Below, piece by piece: positions 16,021 to 25,204 of a stretch of 64,000 nt of DNA (within the stretch, counting starts at the first letter, position 1; each line of letters starts with the position of its first letter). Origin of the DNA: Ruegeria sp. SCSIO 43209 (GTDB lineage: Bacteria > Pseudomonadota > Alphaproteobacteria > Rhodobacterales > Rhodobacteraceae); assembly GCF_019904295.1 (NCBI RefSeq), contig NZ_CP065364.1, forward strand, positions 25,419 to 89,418, written 5' to 3'. The position numbers and the translations under genes are program-made. Below the pieces are notes generated by a model. That model ran no database searches, had not been told where the DNA came from, and saw only the letters and a program-made list of their open reading frames with translations.

Positions 16021-17342
16021 CAGAGCTTTCGGGCTGGGGCGGTTTTCCCAAACATTACGGGGTGGCAACAGAGCCTGTGAACGAGACTGCATTGGTCGAA
16101 GCTGTCACGGCTGGGGCGGTGATCGCGCGCGGCAATGGGCGGGCCTATGGTGACAGCGCGATTGGCTTGCGCAGCACGGTCAATATGCACAGGTTCAACC
16201 ACATGCTCAGCTTTGACCGGCAAAGCGGAATTCTGGTGGCTGAGGCGGGCGTTCTGCTCAGTGATATCATCCCGGCGTTTTTGCCTCATGGATGGTTCCC
16301 CCCGGTCACGCCGGGGACGAAATTTGTCACCCTCGGAGGCATGATCGCAGCGGATGTTCATGGCAAAAACCATCACAAAGATGGCAGTTTCCGCAACTTC
16401 GTGGACTGGCTGGACGTGATGGATACCGAAGGCGTCGTGCATCGCTGCAGCCGCAATGAGAAACCCGAGCTGTTCGAGTGGACAATAGGTGGCATGGGGC
16501 TCACGGGTATTATCTTGCGCGCCGGAATCCGGTTGAGAGCGGTGCCCTCTGCATGGATCCGGCAGACCGCGCAGGCCCTTCCCAATCTCGACGCCGTCAT
16601 CACTGCTTTTGAAGCGGCACATGAGGCCACCTATTCGGTTGCCTGGATCGATTGCCTGCAATCTGGTGATGCCCTTGGGCGAGCCATTCTGATGCTGGGG
16701 GAGCATGCCATACCGGAAGAGTTGTCTGATGACGCGGCACGCTACCCGTTCGAAATCCCGAAAAAGATGCGGCGCAGCGTCCCCTTCGCGCCGCCCTTCA
16801 GCCCGTTAAACGGCCTCACGGTTCGGGCTTTTAACGCGCTTTATTACTGGAATGGATGCCGCAAATCCGGGACCAGCTTTCTCGATTATGACAGCTATTT
16901 CTACCCGCTCGATGCCATCCACGGCTGGAACAGGATCTATGGGAGACGCGGCTTCATGCAGTTCCAGTGCGTTCTGCCGCTGGAGACATCGCGCAAGGGA
17001 CTTCACGCGCTGCTCAAGACTACCTCGCAGGAAAAAGCCGGTTCCTTTCTTGCCGTACTCAAACGGTTTGGGCCGCAGGATAGCGCCTTCTCCTTTCCCA
17101 TGCTGGGTTATACACTGGCCCTCGACTTCCCCGCCACGCCTAAGATGATCGCGTTGATGTGCAAGCTGGACGAGATCACGTTGGAACATGGCGGGCGTTT
17201 TTATCTCGCCAAGGACAGCCGCATGAGCGCACAGACATTGCATGCCTCCGATCCCCGTACTGAGCAATTCCGGCAGATGCGAACGCAACTTGGTGCAGCG
17301 GAGGCATTTCAGTCACATCAATCACAAAGGCTGGATCTATGA
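16017..17342 (+). CDS. dprE1: DprE1-like FAD-dependent decaprenylphosphoryl-ribose 2-oxidase
   Basis: FAD-binding oxidoreductase (441 aa) expected to oxidise the 2-hydroxyl of polyprenyl-phosphoryl-ribose, the first half of epimerisation to arabinose. Seen: FAD-binding domain with ARGNGRAYGDSAIG (about 40-53), VTPGTKFVTLGGMIAADVHG followed by KNHH, WTIGGMGLTGII; then a C-terminal substrate domain (FLDYDSYFYPLD, YGRRGFMQFQCVLP, DFPATPKM). These blocks match the family of mycobacterial DprE1 (Rv3790). I cannot confirm the Cys targeted by benzothiazinones. ATG overlaps the GtrA stop, and the TGA overlaps the DprE2-like ATG. It could act on another polyprenyl sugar, but the operon makes the arabinose route the best reading. 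Confidence 0.88.
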   Translation: MTELSGWGGFPKHYGVATEPVNETALVEAVTAGAVIARGNGRAYGDSAIGLRSTVNMHRFNHMLSFDRQSGILVAEAGVLLSDIIPAFLPHGWFPPVTPGTKFVTLGGMIAADVHGKNHHKDGSFRNFVDWLDVMDTEGVVHRCSRNEKPELFEWTIGGMGLTGIILRAGIRLRAVPSAWIRQTAQALPNLDAVITAFEAAHEATYSVAWIDCLQSGDALGRAILMLGEHAIPEELSDDAARYPFEIPKKMRRSVPFAPPFSPLNGLTVRAFNALYYWNGCRKSGTSFLDYDSYFYPLDAIHGWNRIYGRRGFMQFQCVLPLETSRKGLHALLKTTSQEKAGSFLAVLKRFGPQDSAFSFPMLGYTLALDFPATPKMIALMCKLDEITLEHGGRFYLAKDSRMSAQTLHASDPRTEQFRQMRTQLGAAEAFQSHQSQRLDL

Positions 17343-18076
17343 GCAAAGGAACAGTCCTGCTTCTCGGCGCGCGCTCCGATATCGGTCGTGCAACAGCGCA
17401 TCGCTTTGCCAAAGAAGGCTATGACATCCAACTTGCTGCACGCGATAGTACCGCGCTGGAAAAGACCCGGACGGATATGGCTTTGCGTCACAACGTGGAG
17501 GTAAGCCTACACGACTTTGACGTGCTGGACAGTGCCGCGCATACCGGGTTCGTCGACGCTCTGCCTGTCTTGCCGGACGTGGTGATCTGCGCCATCGGAC
17601 TGATGGGGGATCAGATCGAGAATGAACGTGACATCGAGGCTGCTACCCGCGTGATGCGGAGCACCTATGAGGGCCCGGCGCACATTCTGGGTCTTCTGGC
17701 GGAACGGTTCGATGCGCGGGGTTCCGGGCAGATCGTGGGCATCAGTTCCGTGGCGGGCAATCGCGGACGGGCCAAGAATTATGTCTATGGCTCCGCCAAG
17801 GCAGGCTTTACCTCCTATCTCTCCGGCCTGCGCAACCGGATGGCCAAACGCGGGATCCACGTAATGACGGTGCTGCCAGGGTTCGTGAATACGCAGATGA
17901 CCGCAGGTATGGACCTGCCCGAAAAACTGACGGCAGAACCCGAAGAGGTGGCTGATGCGATCTTCAAGGGCTTACGCAAAGGCCGGAACATCATCTACGT
18001 GCGCCGCATCTGGTTTGTGATCATGGCGATTATTGGTGCGATCCCGGAAGGCGTATTTAAGAAGATGGATATTTGA
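17339..18076 (+). CDS. dprE2: DprE2-like short-chain reductase (decaprenylphosphoryl-2-keto-ribose reductase)
   Basis: Short-chain dehydrogenase/reductase (245 aa) that would reduce the 2-keto intermediate made by the preceding enzyme, completing ribose-to-arabinose epimerisation on the polyprenyl carrier. Seen: nucleotide-binding LLLGARSDIGRATAHRFA at residues 7-24, GISSVAG with catalytic Ser, YGSAKAGFTSYL with Tyr/Lys, and the family C-terminus (LPGFVNTQMT, and a hydrophobic end with FVIMAIIGAIPEGVFKK) that may touch the membrane. Length and end match DprE2 (Rv3791). Last gene of the operon, coupled by ATGA; 137 bases then separate it from a convergent gene. Confidence 0.88.
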   Translation: MSKGTVLLLGARSDIGRATAHRFAKEGYDIQLAARDSTALEKTRTDMALRHNVEVSLHDFDVLDSAAHTGFVDALPVLPDVVICAIGLMGDQIENERDIEAATRVMRSTYEGPAHILGLLAERFDARGSGQIVGISSVAGNRGRAKNYVYGSAKAGFTSYLSGLRNRMAKRGIHVMTVLPGFVNTQMTAGMDLPEKLTAEPEEVADAIFKGLRKGRNIIYVRRIWFVIMAIIGAIPEGVFKKMDI

Positions 18077-18212
18077 CGCGCTGTGCACGTGCAGTTCGCG
18101 CCAGCAAAAGCCCTTGGTGGGTCCGCTCCGCTTCTCTAGATTTAGCAAAAGTGAATACGCGCGGGATCAAGACCGCAGGGGGGTAACAAATTGTGCGCGA
18201 CGACGGTTCGGG

Positions 18213-19271
18213 CTATTTTAGAGAACGAAAACCACTTTTAAAGTGCACGTTTCCGATGGTTGTCGTTAGCCACCTTCTGAAACGCATTTCGACAATGTAA
18301 TAACTCAGCAAAGATGTAATGTACGTTATAGTACAAACAGCGATGACCAGCCAAAAATCGTTACCACGTGAAAAATCCATTAGGGCTCCAACCAACAGCA
18401 AAACGGGCACGTGAAATAGGTAGGTGCTATACGATAGATCACCCAAGTGAGGCCCAATTTTGCCTACACCTGACGACAGTTTAAGAAACACATCCTCAGT
18501 GAGAAAAAAGCCAACAACCATCGCGACTGAAAAAGCCTCTTTGTACCAAGGGAACCTTAACTCTAACGACGCTAAAGCGACGCTGGCGCATATAGCAGCG
18601 ATGGTATAGCGACGCGTTCTTGGCCATTCCTGCATACGGAAGAGTTTAATTCCAACCAAATATATCAAAACACCAAAAGCAAAATTAAAGAGTACGATGT
18701 TAGATGCAATTGGTCCGACTGGAAGTCCGAAACGGCCACCAATTGGCAACGCTAAAACTACAGCTACGGCGATCACCAAAGACCATTTTTTGTTAATCAA
18801 TAAGGCAACGGCCAGGATTGCGTAAAAAAACATCTCGAAATTAAGTGTCCAGCCCACTGTAAGAACTGGGATGTAACCTATCCCAGATGCGTGTTCATGA
18901 GGGATAAAGAGCATTGAAAACAAAACGTCCCTCAAGGTTGACCCATGCAGGAAACTTACGGCGTCCCAATTCGCGAACGGGAGAACCGCCAAAAAGACCA
19001 CTGTCGCCAGCCAATAGGCCGGTATGATGCGGGTCGCTCTATCCCGACAAAACCGTGCCGCTGAGACATGGCCGCGAGAAATGGACATGGCCATAACTAA
19101 ACCGCTGAGAACAAAAAAAATGTCGACGCCGAGGCTTCCGTGATAAGTAAAGAACGCCTCTATTTTGTTTTCAGGCTCAAAGTCTCGATATACCTGAATG
19201 TAATGATGAAAAACGACCATCCAGGCTGCTAGAGCTCGAAGCCATTGGAGGCTAACCACTTTTTCTGTCAT
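18213..19271 (-). CDS. Acyltransferase 3 family membrane protein (OafA/NodX-like)
   Basis: Polytopic inner-membrane O-acyltransferase (352 aa, about 10 membrane segments) that would decorate the polysaccharide with acetyl or similar groups. Seen: LQWLRALAAWMVVFHHY with the conserved Arg and His near the N-terminus, HGSLGVDIFFVLSGLVM, FCRDRATRIIPAYW, and TVGWTLNFEMFFY. All are hallmarks of acyltransferase family 3. The gene is clearly more AT-rich than its neighbours and stands alone, so it may have been acquired separately. It converges on the arabinose-pathway operon. Acceptor sugar and acyl group unknown. Confidence 0.9.
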   Translation of the reverse strand: MTEKVVSLQWLRALAAWMVVFHHYIQVYRDFEPENKIEAFFTYHGSLGVDIFFVLSGLVMAMSISRGHVSAARFCRDRATRIIPAYWLATVVFLAVLPFANWDAVSFLHGSTLRDVLFSMLFIPHEHASGIGYIPVLTVGWTLNFEMFFYAILAVALLINKKWSLVIAVAVVLALPIGGRFGLPVGPIASNIVLFNFAFGVLIYLVGIKLFRMQEWPRTRRYTIAAICASVALASLELRFPWYKEAFSVAMVVGFFLTEDVFLKLSSGVGKIGPHLGDLSYSTYLFHVPVLLLVGALMDFSRGNDFWLVIAVCTITYITSLLSYYIVEMRFRRWLTTTIGNVHFKSGFRSLK

Positions 19272-19646
19272 TGGGCGCTATGATTTATTTGTTTTCAGGA
19301 TGTTACATATATCAGACGTTTGCTTTCAGTGCTATAGACGCTGTCGTTTTCCAGTTTATAGAATGGCTTTCTCAATGGTCCCGATGACTCGTACATTTTG
19401 ACCGGGAATTTGGAGGCGATGGCTTACGACCTTTAATGCTCTTCTAATTTAAGTTGCCTAATATATCAGTTCGAAAGCTGGTGGCAGACATTCCCGGATT
19501 CAAGCCGAGGTGTCCGTCAGGAAACAGCCTCAGCTTTCCGAAAAACTGACGGCGGAAAACTCGGGCAGAAAATCCGAGTTATGAACTTCAGAACAGAGAG
19601 CAATCTAGGTTGCGTTCCAAATTTCTAGCAAGAGGCCACAGCAAAT
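19272..19646. other. Gene-free stretch
   Basis: About 375 bases between two leftward genes; probably holds the promoter of the acyltransferase. I see no gene, RNA or strong repeat. Confidence 0.4.
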
Positions 19647-20726
19647 TTAAGTCTCGAGTATGCGCTGTTGACACACCGGATACCATGCTTCCAGTTCACC
19701 AGGGGGCATATTCGGAATTTGGCGGGACTGGCGTATTGCGCTCAGGATACCTCTGGCCTGCGGGAGGGTCAGCCGCTTTTGAAGAATATCTTTCAAGAAC
19801 TCGGCCAGCAGTTTTCGTCGGAGAAGTGGGCGGAAGCGCCGTTTTGCCAATGCGTTTCCGTGTTTTGTGACCAGCAATGCCTGGTTCATATTGCTCAGAA
19901 CAGTTGTCTTGTAGCGGTCAATTCGCCCCGTCGCGATATTATAATGATTAAGAAGCGCCTTTTCTGCCGTGACCAGACTTTGCGTTCGGGAAATCCGGTA
20001 GCTCGCATCAAGATCCTCGCCGGGGCTATAAGAACGCAACAGGTTCTCAAAAGGTTCACGAAGAATGCTTTCACGACGGAAGGTCATGCGACAGCCGTGA
20101 AAGAGCCGCTCGGGCCAAACCGACATTCCCTGAACCTCAACAGGTATCGGTAGGTCAGGAAATTTTCCTTCATATGGAATGAATACTTCTTCCTGATGCA
20201 TCAGGAAGACCTTACGCCAGATGAAGTACTTTATCCGCCCCACCCAGAACCAGCGGCTTTTTATTGCTTCCTGTCGATTGTCTTGCTTTTGCGGACCCCT
20301 ACTCTCCATTAGATGAGGAGGCGCGTCTGACAGCGCGGCCTGCACGCCGCCTATCTGCTCCTTTGTATCCGCCTCATAGATCTTCATGATTTCTGAAGCA
20401 CAAGTCGGATACATCAGGGAGTCGTCGTCAATAAGAAACACAATGTCGGCCCGCGCCTCTGATACTGCTGTGTTACGTTGCACCGCTGTCGAGCCAATGT
20501 CACATGTCCTATAAACCATCCGGATGCCTGAATCTGGTTCGATCAATGCTTTGATTGCACTTGCGTGGGTTTCCCAGTCAGGGCTGGTGTCAATGACAAT
20601 GATTTCACATGGCGCCCGTGTTTGCGCCAGCGCCAACTCTATACATGTCCGGAGAATATCAGGGCGTTTGTTAGTTGCAATCAACAGGCCCCAGCTCAGC
20701 GGCTTAAATTCAGTCAAATCAGTCAT
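19647..20726 (-). CDS. Family 2 glycosyltransferase
   Basis: Cytoplasmic GT-A glycosyltransferase, 359 aa. N-terminal WGLLIATNKRPDILRTCIE, VIDTSPDW, VQRNTAVSEARADIVFLIDDD (the DDD is the metal-binding motif, about residue 97) and later a GEDLDASYRISR acceptor/catalytic-base region (ED motif). The C-terminal third (about 270-359) is basic and rich in Arg/Leu, which may place the protein at the membrane. Stands alone on the minus strand, with about 650 gene-poor bases upstream. Part of the polysaccharide island; donor and acceptor cannot be assigned. Confidence 0.87.
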   Translation of the reverse strand: MTDLTEFKPLSWGLLIATNKRPDILRTCIELALAQTRAPCEIIVIDTSPDWETHASAIKALIEPDSGIRMVYRTCDIGSTAVQRNTAVSEARADIVFLIDDDSLMYPTCASEIMKIYEADTKEQIGGVQAALSDAPPHLMESRGPQKQDNRQEAIKSRWFWVGRIKYFIWRKVFLMHQEEVFIPYEGKFPDLPIPVEVQGMSVWPERLFHGCRMTFRRESILREPFENLLRSYSPGEDLDASYRISRTQSLVTAEKALLNHYNIATGRIDRYKTTVLSNMNQALLVTKHGNALAKRRFRPLLRRKLLAEFLKDILQKRLTLPQARGILSAIRQSRQIPNMPPGELEAWYPVCQQRILET

Positions 20727-21377
20727 GTAGTGCCGCTAACCTTTTCATCTAACACGTGCTCGGCTCGATCCCGCCTTGCGGGTTTGTCAATAGGTGTCAA
20801 TCGAGATCACTCCCGGGATGCGCACGGCGATACTAATAATAGTGATATCGACATAAGGGGAATCAGCTGGTGGTTTCATGACCTAACCTAAACATCAAAT
20901 AGCGGTCATTTTCACATCCACATAGACAGAAATCAAATTGACTGGAGCGGATCAAGCGAGGACCTTTGTGCGAGGATCGAATTCGGGCCGGTGTCGTGAC
21001 CAATTTTGACGCAATGGCAGAGGCTTTGCAAAGCAAGGTAACATCAGTTGCAAAATTTCTGTCTTGAAAGGGTTCTGGATTCAGAGGCTTCATTCTATGC
21101 ATGGTCCAACGCCAGGCTTTGCCGGCAATTTTTGAAGACAATAGATCATGAACAGACACATTCTTTTAATTAGGGGAACAGGTTTTGGACTTGCACACCA
21201 ATGCCCGTACGAAGACCTTTGGCAAAGCGTATCTACAGTCGGTCAGGTAGAGCTACGGTATCCTTTGCTGACTTCTCCCCAACCTGGGAGCTCCTGGAAT
21301 TCGCAATGAAGCATGGGTTTCGGTCCATAAGCAAAAGCATTCGGGGCCTTTCCGGCCACGGCAAGGTGTAGTCCCAG
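20727..21377. other. Gene-poor stretch between divergent glycosyltransferases
   Basis: About 650 bases that should contain the promoters of the leftward GT2 and the rightward GT4 operon. A plus-strand segment near 20990-21060 reads NFDAMAEALQSKVTSVAKFL and then stops, which could be the relic of a glycosyltransferase-like gene, but the match is too short to name. A minus-strand open frame (20863-21159) has no recognisable content. Confidence 0.35.
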
Positions 21378-22583
21378 ATGCGCGTAGCCTACCTGATTAA
21401 CCAATACCCTGCGATCAGCCATACCTTCATCCGTCGCGAGATCCGGGCCCTGGAGGACATGGGAGTCGAGGTCGAACGTTTTGCGCTCAGGGGCTGGGAC
21501 AGCGATGTTGTTGATACGCTGGACCGCGAAGAGATGGCCCGGACCCGTCACACACTGAAAGATGGAACCGCCCGGCTGATACTGGGGGCGCTTGTCTGGG
21601 GCCTGCGTCATCCGCAGGCATTCTTGCGCGGCCTGAAGTTGGCGTTTTTGATGTCGAAGGGGGCCATTCGCCCCTGGCCCTATCACCTGATCTACCTCGC
21701 CCATGCTTGCCGGATCATGACCTGGCTCGAGGGGAAGGAAGTGAGCCATTTGCATGCGCATTTCGGCTCTAACTCAGCGGAAATCGCCGCCTTAGTAGAG
21801 GCTTTGAGCGGCCCGGGCTTCAGCTTCACAACGCACGGGTCAGAAGTTTTTGATGATCCCAAACGCCATGCCCTACCGCTGAAAGTAGACCGGGCGCGGT
21901 TTGCGGTGACTTCTTGCGCATACATTGGCAGCCAGATGATGTACAATGTGCCACCCGCGCTCTGGTCAAAAGTTAATGTTGTGCATTGCGGGTTGGCGGC
22001 CACGGCCTTTGCCAACGATGCAACACCTTTGCCGGATGCGCCGATTTTCCTGAGCGTCGGACGTTTCAGCCCTGAAAAGGGACATTTACTGCTGATTGAA
22101 GCCTTTGCCGCTGTACATGCCGCTCACCCCGGGGCGCGGCTGGTGTTGGCAGGCGACGGGCCGATGCGCGCGATGCTGGAAGATCACATTGCACAGCTGA
22201 ACCTTGAGCAAGCGGTGAGGATCACCGGCTGGGTGACATCAGATCAGGTGCGTGCGGAATTGCGCGGTGCCCGTGCGTTGGTGCATCCAAGCTTTACCGA
22301 GGGCTTGCCCGTTGTGATCATGGAAGCCATGGCCGAGTACCGACCAGTCATTTCGACTTATATAGCGGGCATTCCGGAACTGGTTCAGGATGGGCAAACA
22401 GGTTGGTTGGTACCGGCCGGGCAAGTGAAGGATCTAACCATGGCGATGCTGGCCTGCGCAGACATGCCCGCTGAAAAGCTTGAGGCAATGGGTCAAGCCG
22501 GATTCGACCGGGTGCGTGCGCGCCACGATGCGTCTGTCGAAGCTGCCAAGTTGAAAGCCTTGTTCAAGGCCCTCGGGTCATGA
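21378..22583 (+). CDS. Family 4 glycosyltransferase (colanic-acid WcaL-like)
   Basis: Retaining GT-B glycosyltransferase of 401 aa. Seen: YLINQYPAISHTFIRREI at the N-terminus (typical of WcaL/EpsD-like enzymes), HLHAHFG, the donor-site blocks FLSVGRFSPEKG and HPSFTEGLPVVIMEAMA with the E-x7-E motif, and GQTGWLV. Acts in the cytoplasm on the lipid-linked repeat. Its stop overlaps the ATG of a polysaccharide deacetylase (ATGA), so the two are co-translated; this begins a rightward operon that runs to the Wzx flippase. Sugar unknown. Confidence 0.92.
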   Translation: MRVAYLINQYPAISHTFIRREIRALEDMGVEVERFALRGWDSDVVDTLDREEMARTRHTLKDGTARLILGALVWGLRHPQAFLRGLKLAFLMSKGAIRPWPYHLIYLAHACRIMTWLEGKEVSHLHAHFGSNSAEIAALVEALSGPGFSFTTHGSEVFDDPKRHALPLKVDRARFAVTSCAYIGSQMMYNVPPALWSKVNVVHCGLAATAFANDATPLPDAPIFLSVGRFSPEKGHLLLIEAFAAVHAAHPGARLVLAGDGPMRAMLEDHIAQLNLEQAVRITGWVTSDQVRAELRGARALVHPSFTEGLPVVIMEAMAEYRPVISTYIAGIPELVQDGQTGWLVPAGQVKDLTMAMLACADMPAEKLEAMGQAGFDRVRARHDASVEAAKLKALFKALGS

Positions 22584-23554
22584 AGGCGGTTTTGAAACGG
22601 GGAGCGCTTTGGGCGCTGACCACGCCACCAGTCTATGGGTTGCTACGTCGTCGGGCGTTTCATGGAAACCCCGTGACAATTCTGTGCTATCACACACTCC
22701 GGCCGGCCAGAGAGCAGTTGGATGCATGGACTGCGCTGTCGGTTGATGCGTTTCGTGCGCAAATCGATCTGCTGCGGCAGGACTATGATATCGTATCTCT
22801 GGACGATGCATTGGCTCCTACCACTAGCGACCGCCGCCGTGTGGTGCTGACTTTCGATGACGGGGAATTGGGGCTCTACGAGCACCTGTTGCCGATTGTC
22901 CGAGCTGAAGCCCTGCCGGTGACTGTCTATGTTGCCACCAAACAGATCGAAACCGGCCGGGCCTTCTGGTTCGATCGTGTGATGAATGCATTGCAGAGTG
23001 CGGGCACCACAAAGATCAAACTGGATGGCATTGGATCCTGGCAGATCGGACCTGACCGCAGTAAGCTGCGTTGGGCTCAGATCGGCCCGGTATTAGAAGC
23101 TTTGAAGGCGGTAAATACCAGAGACAGAGACGCGTTAGCCGACAAAATTATCGCGCAGACAGGTCAGGAGACCAAAGGCTTCACTCCGCTTCAACCCATG
23201 AGCCTCCCACAGTTGCAGGAACTTTCGGCGGAACCTCTCGTAACCATCGGATCACACACCCACAGCCATGAATTGCTGGACCAGATATCACTTGATGACG
23301 CAGGCGCCAGCGTCGCGCGATCGCGCGATCTGCTGCAGGGCTGGACCGGGCAAGAGATCCGTCATTTCGCCTACCCCAATGGCAATTACACGCCCGACTT
23401 AATGAAAATGCTTTATGATCTGGGTTTTGTCAGCGCCACGATCCTGGAGGATAGGCATATGGCGCCTGACGATCCGCAGCAGGCTCTGCCCCGGATCGGT
23501 ATAGGCCGGTATGATGGGACAGCTAGATTTCGATTGCGGATGGTGGGGATGTGA
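22580..23554 (+). CDS. Polysaccharide deacetylase (NodB domain)
   Basis: Carbohydrate esterase 4 enzyme, 324 aa, that removes N- or O-acetyl groups from a glycan. Seen: ILCYHTLRP, LTFDDGE (the DD metal-binding motif; Asp about 91-92), SHTHSHELL (the two metal-binding His), and FAYPNGNY (motif 3). No clear signal peptide, so it may act in the cytoplasm or on a lipid-linked intermediate. XrtA-type EPS clusters regularly carry a deacetylase, which suits the exosortase genes in this window. Coupled to the GT4 gene upstream; a 75-base gap follows. Confidence 0.9.
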   Translation: MKAVLKRGALWALTTPPVYGLLRRRAFHGNPVTILCYHTLRPAREQLDAWTALSVDAFRAQIDLLRQDYDIVSLDDALAPTTSDRRRVVLTFDDGELGLYEHLLPIVRAEALPVTVYVATKQIETGRAFWFDRVMNALQSAGTTKIKLDGIGSWQIGPDRSKLRWAQIGPVLEALKAVNTRDRDALADKIIAQTGQETKGFTPLQPMSLPQLQELSAEPLVTIGSHTHSHELLDQISLDDAGASVARSRDLLQGWTGQEIRHFAYPNGNYTPDLMKMLYDLGFVSATILEDRHMAPDDPQQALPRIGIGRYDGTARFRLRMVGM

Positions 23555-23629
23555 GGTTTCGCGCAAATTGGGTTTGTTATAAGCAATAGCAATATTGATG
23601 ACACATTTTTCAGGCAATAGCGCTAGGCC

Positions 23630-25204
23630 ATGACTATTCTAACCGAAAAAACCACATTTCGCCTTATTGTGGCGTCTCTGATCCTGGGCACGGCCTATAG
23701 ATTGTGGCCGGTTGTGGCGGGCACCCCAGCGCTGGCCCAATTCTTCATGACTGAAGACGGCTATCTGATGCTGACCATCGCCCGCAATATGGCGATCGGC
23801 CTGGGGATGTCGGTCTCAGACGGCACAACCGCGAGCAATGGTGTGCAGCCTTTGGCCACGTTCCTGTTTTCGGTTCCTTATCTGCTGACCAACGGCGACA
23901 AGGTTTTGGGATTGACTGGCGTGCACCTGATCGCGGCAGCCATATCGGTAGGTGGACTTTTTGCAGTTCGCGCATTGGCGCGAGATCTGTTGCGGGGGCA
24001 AGACGACAATCCACTTTGGCCCTGGTTCGTGGCGGCCCTTTGGTTTCTCGGGCCATTGTTGCTGTTTCATACGATGAACGGGCTGGAGACCGGACTTTAC
24101 ACCGCTATGATTGCGCTGACGCTCGTTCTGTTCGGCGAAGTGTTGGCAAAGGGTCCGGGAGCAACCTTTGCGGACCGAATGATCTTGGGCGCGGCCTGCG
24201 GCGTGACTTTCCTGGCCCGTAATGACGGTGCCTTCCTGGTGACTGCTATCTTCCTTGTCTGGGGCCTGCATAACCTGATCGTGCAGCGAGACAGGTTCGT
24301 TAAAGTTGTCGCCGACCTGCTTCCACCCGGTGTGCTGAGCCTGATCATTGCGGCACCGTGGCTGATCAACAACTATGTCAACTTCGGTTCCATCGTGCCT
24401 GTCAGCGGCACTGCGCAGGCTCTGAGTGGCGGCTTTGCCAAGAACGTTGATTTGTTGCCCGCTATCCTGTTTGAAAATACTTTTCCGATGTTTCCAATCC
24501 CGGCGGTATTGCAATCTATACCGGCGTTTCAAGTCATTGCGTTGCTGTTGGTGTTGCTCATCGTTGCAGTGTTTGTGATCCAAACCTGGAAACGCGGAGG
24601 TCCGGCGCGGTATGTGACCGTGGCATTCCTAATATTCGCCACCGTACTCAGCATCTATTACGGACTATATTTCGGTGCAGGCTGGTTTTTAAGTCGCTAT
24701 CTGGCTCCTTTTGCGCCTTTCACGATTATCGCTGCGGCATCAGTTCTGTTGACAGTGGTGGGACGTATTACTCCTGAGCGGCATGCTTCAATGTTCAGTT
24801 TTTTTTGCTTGGCAGCTTTGGCACTTTGCTTAGGCCTTCTGGGCCGTGCCCTTGTACCGGGAGTGCGCGATCAGGGGCATTTTCAGGTTGTCGACTGGGT
24901 GACTGCAAACGTGCATGCCGAAACATGGGTTGGCGCGGTGCAAACAGGGACACTGGGATACTGGCACGATCGAACGATCAATCTGGATGGCAAGGTCAAT
25001 CCTGCGGCACTTCAGGCGATCCTGACAGAAGGCCATGTGCTAAACTACGTACTTGAGAGCCCAATTGAAGTATTGGCAGATTGGCAGGGAATATTGACCT
25101 GGCTGGAAATCGAAAATCAGGGAGCCACGACCTTTTCCTATACTTTTGAGGTGCTCGTGCACGATACAGCCCTAAACTTGGGTGTTCTGGGGCGTATCAA
25201 ATGA
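23630..25204 (+). CDS. GT-C membrane glycosyltransferase, AftB-like
   Basis: Large integral membrane protein (524 aa, about 10-11 membrane segments) with a small periplasmic C-terminal domain. The first loop reads MTEDGYLMLTIARN, then MAIGLGMSVSDG. This closely resembles the acidic-pair loop of mycobacterial AftB as I remember it (DDG..VL...RN...G.G), the arabinosyltransferase that uses decaprenyl-phosphoryl-arabinose. A PWLINNYVNFGSIVP segment matches the second conserved loop of the same superfamily. Since this window also encodes the polyprenyl-arabinose pathway (14162-18076), a role as the periplasmic arabinosyltransferase is attractive but inferred; other GT-C enzymes share the fold. Stop overlaps the start of the next gene (ATGA). 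Confidence 0.8.
   Translation: MTILTEKTTFRLIVASLILGTAYRLWPVVAGTPALAQFFMTEDGYLMLTIARNMAIGLGMSVSDGTTASNGVQPLATFLFSVPYLLTNGDKVLGLTGVHLIAAAISVGGLFAVRALARDLLRGQDDNPLWPWFVAALWFLGPLLLFHTMNGLETGLYTAMIALTLVLFGEVLAKGPGATFADRMILGAACGVTFLARNDGAFLVTAIFLVWGLHNLIVQRDRFVKVVADLLPPGVLSLIIAAPWLINNYVNFGSIVPVSGTAQALSGGFAKNVDLLPAILFENTFPMFPIPAVLQSIPAFQVIALLLVLLIVAVFVIQTWKRGGPARYVTVAFLIFATVLSIYYGLYFGAGWFLSRYLAPFAPFTIIAAASVLLTVVGRITPERHASMFSFFCLAALALCLGLLGRALVPGVRDQGHFQVVDWVTANVHAETWVGAVQTGTLGYWHDRTINLDGKVNPAALQAILTEGHVLNYVLESPIEVLADWQGILTWLEIENQGATTFSYTFEVLVHDTALNLGVLGRIK

Noticed and set aside
19538..19553. 16-base exact match to 17919-17934 in the DprE2-like gene
   Set aside because: Flanking bases do not align; a single 16-mer match is expected about once by chance in a window of this size.
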